A stretch of 43,039 nt of DNA. Origin: Phycisphaerales bacterium. Lineage in GTDB: Bacteria > Planctomycetota > Phycisphaerae > Tepidisphaerales > Tepidisphaeraceae. The position numbers were made by a program, and so were the translations under genes. Location of the stretch: positions 1 to 43,039 of the forward strand of contig JAQGHM010000310.1 in assembly GCA_028291615.1 (NCBI GenBank), read 5' to 3'. Under the pieces are notes generated by a model. That model ran no database searches. It was not told the origin of the DNA and worked only from the letters and a program-made list of their open reading frames with translations. Of the stretch, positions 7,902 through 16,220 are shown piece by piece (the stretch's first letter is position 1; each line of letters opens with the position of its first letter).

Positions 7902-9539
7902 CTACTTCGCCGCAACCGTTTTGGTTCCCAGGAGCAGGTCGATGCCGCGGCCCTTGACGGGGTCTGTGTCCTTGCTGCGGTCGTGATAGATGTGGCAGGT
8001 GACGCAGTTGTTGGAGGCGGCCATGTGGTCGCGGCCGCCGTTGTGGTGGCAGGTGGCGCAGATCTGCATGTCGGGGAGGAGGACGTCGCTGGTGAGGGTG
8101 CTGCTGCGGGCCTGGGCGTGGCAGTCGGTGCAGTTGGCGCTGCGGTGGGATTCGTGGTCGAAGACGCTGGCGGTGAACCAGCGGCGGCCCTCGGGAGTGG
8201 GGAGGGGACGAATCGAGGGGGAGAATGGGAGACGGGGAGAATCGGAGAGGGATGGAGAAGTCGCCGCAGTCGTCGCTGCCTTCGCCGGTTCTCCCATTCG
8301 CCCATTCGCCCATTCGCCGGCATTGACGTGGTAGCCGGTGGGCATCACGTGGAGCAGGTCGGCGGTGGACTTGGCGACGGGGGGTGGATCGCCGGCGAGG
8401 GTGTGGCAGTAGCTGCAGGAGGTGCCCATGCCGTAGGCGGCGTAGAGCTCTAGGGAGGCGGCGTTTTTCGCGGCGGGGTCGAGGCTTTCGATGGCCTTGT
8501 AGGCGGGGAGGTTGGCGACCGCGCCGCTGGAGACTTTATCAACCAGCGTCTTGGACTGGGCTTCGAGCCATTCGGCTTCGGTGATCGTCTTGGTCTCCTT
8601 GACGGTTCGCAGGCCGACCTTTTTCTCGGTGGTGGTGGTGAGGGCGGCTTTTTTCTCGTCGGGGGTCATCGTCGCGAGTCGCTGCGAGAAGAGGGCGGGG
8701 GCGTTGGAGGTGAAGAGGCGGACGATCTCCATCGACTCGTGCGGGACCTCGGGCAGGCTGGGGGCGAGGGTGAGCGGGTGACAGCTTTTGCAATTGGCCT
8801 CGAAGCTGACCGGCTGCATGATGTGGTGATCGCCGGTGGCGCTGAGATGGTGGCAGGCGGCGCAGTCGCCGACGGTGGGGTTGATGTCGGCGAGGTGTTT
8901 TTTGTGGTTGAACTTGAGTGGGGTGGGATCGATCATCGCCCCCCCAGTGCCTGTGCCCCCCTGCCGCAGGACGCGGCCGAAGGCGGGGTGGGCGGGGGCG
9001 CTGTCGAAGGTTTTGACGCTGGTTTGGAGTTCGGTTTTTCCGCCGGCGACGTTGGCGCTGAGGTTGTCGTGGCAGCGGGTGCAGAGTGCGTCGCTGGCGC
9101 CGGCGAGGGCTTCGTGGCCCTTGTGTTCGACGTGGCAGGTGGTGCAGTTGCTGCTCATCGCGGGTTTGCCGTCGGTGAGGGAGGCGAGGGAGATTTGTTT
9201 GTCGGCGTGGATCGAGGCGTTGTGGCACTTGAGGCAGGCGGCGTCGGAGACGGACTTGAGGAACTTGGAAGACGAGCCGGCGGCGGTTGCGCCATTGCCG
9301 CCGTCGTGGCAGGAGGCGCAGTTGTTTTCGATCATGGCGTGGACGCCGGCGACGGGGCCGGGATTGTAGGCGCGTTCGCCGTTGCGGGCGAAGAGGGCCC
9401 ATCCGCCCCAGAGCGCGGCGGCGAGCCCGCAGAGGATGACGGTCAGCCGCCGCAGTGAACGCATGGGGCTTGGCTGCTTGTGGTAGGAGAGGTCGATCCG
9501 CTTGCCGATCACTTTGGTCTTGCGTTCACCTGCGGGCAT
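7902..9539 (-). CDS. Membrane-anchored decahaem c-type cytochrome
   Basis: A 545-residue protein with ten CxxCH haem sites: CASCH, CLKCH, CTTCH, CTRCH, CAACH, CKSCH, CSYCH, CTDCH, CATCH and CVTCH. Many extra His residues can serve as distal ligands. A single hydrophobic segment near residues 30-50 (LTVILCGLAAALWGGWALF) is a signal anchor, so the haem domain should face the periplasm. The ATG at 9539 was chosen because the frame upstream is not protein-like. Residues 407-443 (WANGRMGEPAKAATTAATSP and following) have no haem motif and are encoded by a repeat inserted in frame. It belongs to the cytochrome c3/c7-like multihaem class by motif. The start faces the FhaC-type gene, with 181 bp between the two. 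Confidence 0.88.
   Translation of the reverse strand: MPAGERKTKVIGKRIDLSYHKQPSPMRSLRRLTVILCGLAAALWGGWALFARNGERAYNPGPVAGVHAMIENNCASCHDGGNGATAAGSSSKFLKSVSDAACLKCHNASIHADKQISLASLTDGKPAMSSNCTTCHVEHKGHEALAGASDALCTRCHDNLSANVAGGKTELQTSVKTFDSAPAHPAFGRVLRQGGTGTGGAMIDPTPLKFNHKKHLADINPTVGDCAACHHLSATGDHHIMQPVSFEANCKSCHPLTLAPSLPEVPHESMEIVRLFTSNAPALFSQRLATMTPDEKKAALTTTTEKKVGLRTVKETKTITEAEWLEAQSKTLVDKVSSGAVANLPAYKAIESLDPAAKNAASLELYAAYGMGTSCSYCHTLAGDPPPVAKSTADLLHVMPTGYHVNAGEWANGRMGEPAKAATTAATSPSLSDSPRLPFSPSIRPLPTPEGRRWFTASVFDHESHRSANCTDCHAQARSSTLTSDVLLPDMQICATCHHNGGRDHMAASNNCVTCHIYHDRSKDTDPVKGRGIDLLLGTKTVAAK
8209..8320. repeat. Repeat element inserted in frame in the decahaem cytochrome
   Basis: The stretch has GGGAGAATGGGAGACGG-type units at 8217-8245 facing TTCTCCCATTCGCCCATTCG units at 8286-8318, an imperfect inverted repeat. 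Units of the CCCATTCGCCCATTCG kind are a dispersed repeat in many genomes. The coding frame passes through it without a stop. Confidence 0.75.
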
Positions 9540-9720
9540 AGTGTTCCAGGTCCTTCCTTCGAGACGGGCGGATTGTACCGAACTGGTGCGGTCGCGGGTA
9601 GTTTGCTGTGCGGCGTGTAAAAGAGCAATCGCGCGCGCTGATCGATGCGGATACATTTGCGTGTCGGAGACAGGTGCGAGAATTGACGGGCGGGGTGATG
9701 GTCTATAGCTTCGCGTCGTC

Positions 9721-11391
9721 ATGGCAAATGCGGGATGTGGGTTGCTTCGAGCGGTGATCGCCGGCGCGCTGGGGGTTGTCGGGCTGGGATGGTGCGCGCT
9801 TCCGGCCGCAGCGCAACAGCCGCCCGCGGCGACGACGCAAGCGAGCGCGAAGCTGCCGCTGGCGGGGGCGGTGCCGGTGAAGGGACTGGCATTCGAAGGA
9901 AACACGCGATTTTCCAGCGAGCGGCTGACGCGCGAAGTGGCGGATATCCTGGGGCGCAACGGGGGGAAGTTGACGCTCGACGATCTGGAAGAGATCCGGC
10001 AGAAGCTCACGCTGTTGTACATCAACGCGGGGTACATCAACTCGGGGGCGATCCTGCCGGATCAGACGATCGATAAAGAAAAGGGAATCGTGCGGTACCA
10101 GATCGTCGAGGGGCGGCTGAACAAGATCGACGTGACGGGCAAGACGCGGTTGCGGCGCGGGTATGTCGAGGACCGCATCTGGCGCGATAAGTCTGAGCCG
10201 CTGGACGCATTACGACTTCGGAACAACCTGGAGATGCTGCGGCAGAATCCGAACATCAAGAGCGTGAACGCGGAGCTCAAGCCGGGGGAGCGGCCGGGGG
10301 AGAGCGTGCTGGACGTGGCGGTGGCGGAGAACACGCCGTGGCTGGTGGGGATTCAGTTTGATAACAATCGCTCGCCCAGCGTGGGGGCGGAGCGGTTCAG
10401 CTTCATCGCGTCGGATACGAACCTGCTGGGGCTTTCGGACAATCTCAGCCTGCGGTGGGGATTGACCAAGGGGCAGCTCGATCACGCGGAGTTTGCGGAG
10501 CTGGATGATATCAACATCGCTTACTCGGCGCCGATCTCGCCATACGACACGATGCTGCAGGTCTCGTTCGAGAACAGCGACTCGCCGGTGGTGGAGGAGC
10601 CGTTTGCGCAGCTCAACATTCGCAGCCGGACGCAGGGGTTTTCGGTGGGGTTGCGGCAGCCACTATATCGGAGCGTGAATACGGAGTTTGCGGTGTCGGT
10701 GGCGTTGTCGCGGCGGGATAACAAGACATTTCTGGCGGGGGAGCCGTTTAGTTTTTCGCCTGGCACGGTGAACGGCGAAAGCACGGTGACGGCAGTGCGG
10801 ATCGGGCAGGAATTTCTGACGCGGACACAGGAATATGCGCTGGCGCTGCGGTCTACGTTCAGCATTGGGGTGGATGCGCTGCAATCGACCATCCAGAAGG
10901 ATGGAATTCCCGATAGCCAGTATTGGGCGTGGCTTGGGCAGGCGCAATACGTGCGGCGGCTGCCGCGCGACTGGCAATTGATCCTGCGCGGGACGGCGCA
11001 GCTTACGGATCAGGCGCTGTTGCCGATCGAGCAGTTCAGCCTGGGCGGGGTGGATACGGTGCGCGGGTATCGGGAGAACCAGCTCGTGCGGGACGAGGCG
11101 CTGGTCGCGACGGCGGAGTTGCGGATTCCGATCGTGCGGAAGAATGATCGCAGCGTGCTGGATCTGGCGGTGTTTTTCGACGCGGGTTGGGCGAAGAATA
11201 ATGATATTCCGGACAATACGACGCTGCCGGATCAGTTTATTTCCAGTGCAGGGCTGGGGGTGCTTTGGAATCCGGTGCACAACTTCAGCATGACCGTTTA
11301 CTGGGGGATACCGTTCAAGCACTTCGATCAGAATGCGGACAACCTGCAGGATATGGGCATTCACTTCAACCTGGTCGCGACGCTACCATGA
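9721..11391 (+). CDS. FhaC/ShlB/HecB-type two-partner secretion pore
   Basis: A 556-residue protein of the Omp85/TpsB superfamily. A signal peptide ends near residue 34 (LPAAAQ). A POTRA domain of the ShlB type covers about residues 48-125 (VKGLAFEGNTRFSSERL, then INAGYINSGAILPDQTI), followed by a second POTRA-like segment to about 205 (VEGRLNKIDVTGKTRLRRGY). The C-terminal half is a beta-barrel containing the family signature FSLGGVDTVRGYREN with the VRGY motif of the plug loop. TpsB proteins carry large beta-helical exoproteins across the outer membrane. No exoprotein with a TPS domain adjoins it. Instead it converges on a DUF928 gene and a TPR-CHAT gene, partners that I know to co-occur with such pores in cyanobacteria and planctomycetes. 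Confidence 0.92.
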   Translation: MANAGCGLLRAVIAGALGVVGLGWCALPAAAQQPPAATTQASAKLPLAGAVPVKGLAFEGNTRFSSERLTREVADILGRNGGKLTLDDLEEIRQKLTLLYINAGYINSGAILPDQTIDKEKGIVRYQIVEGRLNKIDVTGKTRLRRGYVEDRIWRDKSEPLDALRLRNNLEMLRQNPNIKSVNAELKPGERPGESVLDVAVAENTPWLVGIQFDNNRSPSVGAERFSFIASDTNLLGLSDNLSLRWGLTKGQLDHAEFAELDDINIAYSAPISPYDTMLQVSFENSDSPVVEEPFAQLNIRSRTQGFSVGLRQPLYRSVNTEFAVSVALSRRDNKTFLAGEPFSFSPGTVNGESTVTAVRIGQEFLTRTQEYALALRSTFSIGVDALQSTIQKDGIPDSQYWAWLGQAQYVRRLPRDWQLILRGTAQLTDQALLPIEQFSLGGVDTVRGYRENQLVRDEALVATAELRIPIVRKNDRSVLDLAVFFDAGWAKNNDIPDNTTLPDQFISSAGLGVLWNPVHNFSMTVYWGIPFKHFDQNADNLQDMGIHFNLVATLP

Positions 11392-11398
11392 GCATCCA

Positions 11399-11501
11399 CG
11401 TATCACGGCCGTCTCGCCCGTGCTGATTGTGTGGTAGTTCCAAAACCGCGATTTCCTGTAATGTCCAACGATTCCTGCACGGGCGGGACGCCCGTGATAC
11501 G
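11399..11501. terminator. Palindromic repeat between convergent genes, possible two-way terminator
   Basis: The arms 11399-11423 and 11477-11501 are reverse complements over 25 bp with two mismatches. The core GGGCGGGACGCCCGTGATAC is a dispersed planctomycete-type repeat. It lies between the stop of the FhaC-type gene and the stop of the DUF928 gene. There is no T-run, so a role as terminator is only inferred. Confidence 0.55.
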
Positions 11502-11504
11502 GCC

Positions 11505-12386
11505 TTAGTTCAAGTCGATCGGGTCGGGGACGGCTTTTAGTTCCCACTTGTCACTTTGCAGGTCGATGGGGTCGGGGACGGCGAGTTTGCCGATTACTTT
11601 TTCTTCTTCGGCGCGGGCCTTGGCTTGGGTGGCGTCGGGGGCGTTGTTGGCGATCTCACTTTTGAGGACGTCCTCGGCTTGGAGCATTTGGCTGAACTGT
11701 TCGCGCGGGGCGGACTTCTTCGCGGTCTCGGGGGTGGCGAGTTGGTCGGCGAGGGATTGGACGGCGTCGAACCAGAGCTCGTTCTTGATCTGCAGGGCGT
11801 AGTCGTTGGCATCGGCGCCGGGCGGGGCTTTCACGCGGGCGATGTAGGCGGTGGCCAGGAGCTTGGGGTCGTCGCCCTTGAGGGCCATGCGGTAGAGGGC
11901 TTTGAATTGCGGTGCGCCGTTGTCGCCTGCGACCCAGTCATTGCCTTCCAGCGGTTTGAGGTTGTGGGTTTTGGCTTCGTGGGCGAGGTCGATCTTGTGG
12001 AAACCGGCCTGGACGTCCTTGAGCGCGAGGCGGAGGAGGGTTTTGTTCTTCTGATCGGCGCGGAGGAGGGTGAAGGTGATGTTTTTGGTGGGGGCCGAGA
12101 CGTACCAGTAGATGTCGGGGAGTTCGCGGGCGGTGAGGCCGGTGCTGCGGGGGGCGATGAAGAAGAGGGAGGCGTCGGTGCCGCCCAAGCCTTTGTCGGT
12201 AAGTGCGCCACCGGTGCGGTTTTTGGGGAGGTCTTTGGTGGCTTTGCGGGCCCAGGGGGTGACTTTTGGCTGGGCGTCGGCGGGTTTGGGTGGATCGGCC
12301 AATAGGACGGTGGAGGCGAGAACGGTGGTTAATGTGAGTGAACGGAGCAGGAAGTTTTTGTGAAACATAATCATCATGATGTTCAT
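11505..12386 (-). CDS. DUF928 family exported protein
   Basis: A 293-residue protein. The N-terminus has many possible starts (GTG 12395; ATG 12386, 12377, 12374 and 12368). The core signal peptide FHKNFLLRSLTLTTVLAS is common to all of them. The mature part shows the DUF928 pattern: TPWARKATKDLP, RTGGALTDKG near residue 60, the ELPDIYWYVSAP strand near 95, LRLALKDVQAGFHKIDL, and LAYR-like ALYRMALKGDD near 175. DUF928 proteins are secreted and of unknown biochemical function. They are known from gene clusters with haemolysin-activator pores and CHAT proteins. It shares a strand with the CHAT gene and is 69 bp downstream of it, so the two are probably co-transcribed. Confidence 0.82.
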   Translation of the reverse strand: MNIMMIMFHKNFLLRSLTLTTVLASTVLLADPPKPADAQPKVTPWARKATKDLPKNRTGGALTDKGLGGTDASLFFIAPRSTGLTARELPDIYWYVSAPTKNITFTLLRADQKNKTLLRLALKDVQAGFHKIDLAHEAKTHNLKPLEGNDWVAGDNGAPQFKALYRMALKGDDPKLLATAYIARVKAPPGADANDYALQIKNELWFDAVQSLADQLATPETAKKSAPREQFSQMLQAEDVLKSEIANNAPDATQAKARAEEEKVIGKLAVPDPIDLQSDKWELKAVPDPIDLN

Positions 12387-12455
12387 GTGGTACACCGACG
12401 AGCGGCGGACGTCTACGTTACCGCGCCCCCGCTGCCCTCTTCAGGGCACGCCGGT

Positions 12456-14972
12456 TTATAGCCAGTTCCCGATCACGAGGAATCCGGCCCAGTGGTAGGG
12501 GTGGTTGAATTGCTGGCCGCGGAGCATTTCTATTTGCGCAGCGCGCATGGCCTGAGCCTTTGAGAGCTGACCTTTAATGTCACCGATTCCGGGCCGGCTT
12601 AGGGCGGAGTAGAACTGGCCCATCAGTTCGAGCGTGGCCTGTTCGTCAACGCTCCAGAGGGCGGCGACGGCGCTGCGTGCGCCGGCCTTGACGGCGATGC
12701 CGGCGATGCCGAGGGCAGCGCGTTCCTGGTCGCCGTCGCCCTTGGCGCTTTGGCAGGCGCTGAGGGTCAGCAACTCGACGGGTTGATCGCGAAGCTGATA
12801 CGGGCGGATCAGGCGTTCGATGTCGTCGAGTTGGAGCTTGCCGTCGTAGGTGAGGAGGAAGCTCTGGCTGGCGTCGTCGCCGAAGACGGCGTGGGAGGCG
12901 ACGTGGACGATCGAATAAGACCGCGCCGCCATGGCGCGCTCGAGCTTGGGTTGAATGAAGTCCTGGTCCTGAAGCGACGTGCCGTTGCGGTAATACTGCT
13001 GGATCGTGCGCAGCTCGGTGGGGACATAGGTGAGGGGTTTGAAGCCTTCGCGCGCTTCGGAGAGGCCGCTGGTGAGGAGCTGGACGTTGGTACGTTCGAT
13101 TGACCGCGGTTCGAGGAGTTCGAGGCCGGGCGTAATCGCGATGGCGAAATCTTCGATGAGATGATGGTCGCCGTCGTAGAGGACGGCCATCGGCACGGTG
13201 CGAAGCGCGCCGTCGGGGACGAAGACCAGGGTGGTGATGTGGCGGCGATCGAGCTCGGGGCGGATCGGCGCGATCAGCTCCTTGTAGAGGGCCTGGGCGG
13301 TGCGCTGGTAGGGCTCGAATTCGTCGGCTTGATCGACGTCGGAGATCTGGCTTCGCAGGAGATCGGCCAGGCGCTTGAGGCGCGCGCCGGTGAGCTTGGA
13401 GGTGGCGCGGAAATATTGCTTGTCCTTGAAGCTGACCAGGATCTCGGTGCGGTCGGCAAGCGGGATCATGTAGACGACGGCGGTCGTGCCATCGACGTCC
13501 TGCACGTCCTTCTGCTTGCTCTTGAGGAGGTGGACGCATTCGTCCTGGAAATAGTTCTCCAGCTCGACGGCCTTGAGTTGTTCGACGGTGCTCTGGGCCT
13601 GCACGTAGAGGGCGGCGACGGTCTCGGCCTTCTGGCGGTCATCCTTGGAGGCATCGTCCATCGTGCGCTCGGCGCGGCGGAGGAGCATGTCGGCGTACTC
13701 GAAGTAGAGCGAGCCGATGCTCTCGCGGAAGCTGACGCGTTTGCGCTGGTTGCCGTGGCCAAGCGAGATGTCGTTGCGGATGAACTGCACGGGCTGGGTG
13801 GCGGCGGCGTAGAAGCGGATGGCGGATTCGAGGTTGCGGTCGTCCTTACCGTCCTGCCAGCGGGCGCGGTAGAGGCGGGCGTTCTGCCATTCCCAGCGGT
13901 AGAGCGAATCGGGGAGCTGAGCCTGCTGGGCGGCGAGGATGGCGCGGCGGGTCAGCTCTTCCGCCTTGTCTAGCTCGCGGTCTTCGAGGTATAGGCCGCC
14001 GAGATAGCCGCAGGCGTAGGAGCGCGAGCGTCGGTCGTTCAGCGCGTCGGCGACGGTGTTGGCTTCGGTGTAGCAGGCCCAGGCGAGCGCCCGCTGCGCG
14101 GGGGCGGCCTTGGGGTCGAGCTTGGCGAGCTGCTCGGCGGTTTGGCCTATGGTGATGAGGAGGAAGGCCTTTTCGTGGGAGTCGGGAAGCTGTGCGGCGA
14201 GGCGGCGGCCCTTGTCGTTCAGTTCCATCGTCGCGGTGCGGCCATCGGCCATGCGCTTCGGGTCTTTCTCCGATTCCAGCAACGTCAGCGAAGCAACTGC
14301 GCCGTTCACCCAGGCTTTGCAGGCGAGCAATTTGTCGGTCGGCTCGGCGAGGGCGGCGGACTTGGCGTAGGCGTCTTTTGATTCGGCGGTGCGATCGACG
14401 GAGCGGGCGTAGAAGTTGCCGAGGTTATTGAGGATGGAGGCTTGTTGGCGGGCGTCGCCGATTTCTTCGGCGAGCTTGCGTGCTTCGTTCAGGAGCACCT
14501 CGGGATCGTGCGAGGGGGGCGTGCAATGGTTGGCGCTGGCGGAGGCGTGGTGCTCGTGACCGGTGGGTTGCGTCGTTGTCCCCCCTGCTGGCTTTTCACC
14601 GGCGCGGGGGCTGAAGGTGTAGGCAGCGCCAAGCGCATTGAGGGCGCGGATTTTTCGACGACTGTCGCCGGATTCTTCGGCGCGGGCGAGGGCGCATGCG
14701 AGGGAGGGAACGGCGAGGTCGTAGCGGCCGATCATCATCTGTGCGGCGGCGAGGTGGGTGCGGGCGTCTGCTTCGCCGCGCTTGTCACCGGCGGCGACGA
14801 AGATGGGGAGGGCTTGTTCCCAGGCGGCGATGGCGGTTTCGAATTGGCCCTTGTCGTAGGCGGCTGCGCCTTGGTCGAGGAGTACGGCGGATCTGGCGGC
14901 GGGGCGAGTTGGGGTGTTGGCGCAGCCGGTTAGCAGAGCGGTGACGATCAGCGTGAACGCGAAATGTCGCAA
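12456..14972 (-). CDS. TPR-CHAT lipoprotein (caspase-like peptidase)
   Basis: An 838-residue protein. The start is a TTG at 14972 just after GGGAGGT; the signal peptide MRHFAFTLIVTALLTGC begins there and ends in a lipobox (LTGC), so it is probably a lipoprotein. TPR-like helices fill about residues 30-450 (YDKGQFETAIAAWEQALPIF and others). The CHAT domain takes the last 320 residues. It carries the caspase-type dyad: His694 in SIVHVASHAVFGDD and Cys740 in LLTLSACQSAKGDG. CHAT stands for caspase HetF associated with TPRs, and its members include active peptidases such as separase-like and CRISPR-linked proteases. Here a protease with an intact dyad sits beside an outer-membrane exoprotein pore. 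Processing of the exported protein, or regulated killing, is inferred. Confidence 0.93.
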   Translation of the reverse strand: MRHFAFTLIVTALLTGCANTPTRPAARSAVLLDQGAAAYDKGQFETAIAAWEQALPIFVAAGDKRGEADARTHLAAAQMMIGRYDLAVPSLACALARAEESGDSRRKIRALNALGAAYTFSPRAGEKPAGGTTTQPTGHEHHASASANHCTPPSHDPEVLLNEARKLAEEIGDARQQASILNNLGNFYARSVDRTAESKDAYAKSAALAEPTDKLLACKAWVNGAVASLTLLESEKDPKRMADGRTATMELNDKGRRLAAQLPDSHEKAFLLITIGQTAEQLAKLDPKAAPAQRALAWACYTEANTVADALNDRRSRSYACGYLGGLYLEDRELDKAEELTRRAILAAQQAQLPDSLYRWEWQNARLYRARWQDGKDDRNLESAIRFYAAATQPVQFIRNDISLGHGNQRKRVSFRESIGSLYFEYADMLLRRAERTMDDASKDDRQKAETVAALYVQAQSTVEQLKAVELENYFQDECVHLLKSKQKDVQDVDGTTAVVYMIPLADRTEILVSFKDKQYFRATSKLTGARLKRLADLLRSQISDVDQADEFEPYQRTAQALYKELIAPIRPELDRRHITTLVFVPDGALRTVPMAVLYDGDHHLIEDFAIAITPGLELLEPRSIERTNVQLLTSGLSEAREGFKPLTYVPTELRTIQQYYRNGTSLQDQDFIQPKLERAMAARSYSIVHVASHAVFGDDASQSFLLTYDGKLQLDDIERLIRPYQLRDQPVELLTLSACQSAKGDGDQERAALGIAGIAVKAGARSAVAALWSVDEQATLELMGQFYSALSRPGIGDIKGQLSKAQAMRAAQIEMLRGQQFNHPYHWAGFLVIGNWL

Positions 14973-15047
14973 TCGACCTCCCGTTTGTCGGTGGTCGAAT
15001 TTTCCGTCAATACACCGCGACGGTCAAATGTCGTGTCCGAAGCGCGG

Positions 15048-15458
15048 TTAGTTCTGCGCGAGCGCCACGGCGCGGCCGGGCGCATTGGCGGAACGCGCCG
15101 TGTTTTCGATCGTCTGCAGCAAGTCGCCGGCGTGCCAGTAGGCTTTGATGAAATGGCGGCGGAAGCCCATCGAGCGCGCTTGATCGACCTCGGGGCCGTC
15201 GTCGAGGGACGTCATCAAGAGGACGGGAATCTGTTGCCAGCGCGGGTCGCTGCGCATGCGGCGGAGGACGTCCACGCCGCCTACGCGCGGCATCATCAGG
15301 TCGAGCACGATGCAGTCGGGCATGAGCCCGGCGTCCAGTGCCGCCAATGCCGCTTCGCCGTCGCCGGCTTCTTCGACCTGATGCCCGTCCCGCTCAATCA
15401 TTTTGCGGACGACGTGACGGGACACTTCGTCATCGTCCACGATTAATATTGAGGCCAT
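15048..15458 (-). CDS. Single-domain response regulator (CheY-like receiver)
   Basis: A 136-residue protein made only of a receiver domain. The acidic pocket is D8-D9-D10 (ILIVDDDE), the phospho-acceptor is Asp53 (IVLDLMMPRVGG), Thr83 lies in LLMTSLDD and the conserved Lys is K105 (FIKAYW). There is no output domain, so it should act by binding a partner or relaying phosphate. The cognate kinase is not in the window. It lies 75 bp upstream of the CHAT gene on the same strand and could be read with it, although a separate promoter is equally possible. Confidence 0.92.
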   Translation of the reverse strand: MASILIVDDDEVSRHVVRKMIERDGHQVEEAGDGEAALAALDAGLMPDCIVLDLMMPRVGGVDVLRRMRSDPRWQQIPVLLMTSLDDGPEVDQARSMGFRRHFIKAYWHAGDLLQTIENTARSANAPGRAVALAQN

Positions 15459-15638
15459 GTTTACAACTCCTGCTCCGCATAACGCGGTTGATTCACGTAT
15501 GTCGAAGCAAGGGGTGGTCCAGAGGGCGGGGAATCGAGCTCAACGTCGTTATATGCGTTAAAATGGCGAAAAGGGGCGGGCGGGCAATAATGCGGGTGAC
15601 GGAGTGTCGCGGTGACGCCGTGGTTTCAGTCGGCAATG

Positions 15639-16220
15639 TCAGCTTTTAACGGTCGGACCGTGCTCGACGTCTTCTTCATCGTCGTCGTCGTCGTCATCCT
15701 CTCTTTTCACGACGTCCGTTGCCTGCCTCTGCTGCTGCGGCGTGACACGCCAGACTGCGGAACAGTCGAGGCAGATCCAAGGCCTCTTTACGAAAAGGTA
15801 TGGGATGCCGAGCAGAAGCAGGAAGAAGATTTTCAGACCGGGGCTGAATTCGATCTGGCGGGTGTCGGCCGAGCCGCACTTGGGGCATTTGACGCGGGTG
15901 ACGCGGACGCGCGACGGGAGGGCTTCGAGGGCGCGGTCGGCGTCGATCTCTGGAACCTGGAGCTTAATGCCGCCGGACATCGTCGCGTAGAGACCGCCGC
16001 CGACGGCATTGATGTTTTCATCGACAATGACGGCGGGAATGCCGGCGGCTTCGAGCTTCCCGGCGGCGAGGTGAGCTTCCCATGAATTGCCGAAGCTGGC
16101 GATGGTCACCAGGCTCATGACGGTCTTTTCGGTGCCGGGGCGGGCGTAGTTGAGCGTGGGGGATTCGGCGGGTTCGGCGGGGTGCGCATCGTCCGGATCG
16201 GTGTCGTCGTCGGTGGTCAT
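15639..16220 (-). CDS. DUF2007-type protein with zinc ribbon and membrane segment
   Basis: A 193-residue protein. Residues about 35-105 resemble the DUF2007 putative signal-transducing domain: VTIASFGNSWEAHLAAGKLE, AAGIPAVIVDENI, then IKLQVPEIDADRALEAL. A four-Cys ribbon follows, KCPKCGSADT and WICLDCSAVW, split by a hydrophobic segment (LKIFFLLLLGIPYLFV). The tail is strongly acidic (DDDDDDDEEDVEHG). Its ATG overlaps the gpsA stop in ATGA, so translation is coupled. Function is unknown; DUF2007 domains are small alpha/beta modules often fused to other signalling parts. Confidence 0.75.
   Translation of the reverse strand: MTTDDDTDPDDAHPAEPAESPTLNYARPGTEKTVMSLVTIASFGNSWEAHLAAGKLEAAGIPAVIVDENINAVGGGLYATMSGGIKLQVPEIDADRALEALPSRVRVTRVKCPKCGSADTRQIEFSPGLKIFFLLLLGIPYLFVKRPWICLDCSAVWRVTPQQQRQATDVVKREDDDDDDDEEDVEHGPTVKS

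Noticed and set aside
9683..9709. TTGACG...TATAGC promoter before the FhaC-type gene
   Set aside because: The spacer is only 15 bp and the -10 box is poor, so it was not listed.
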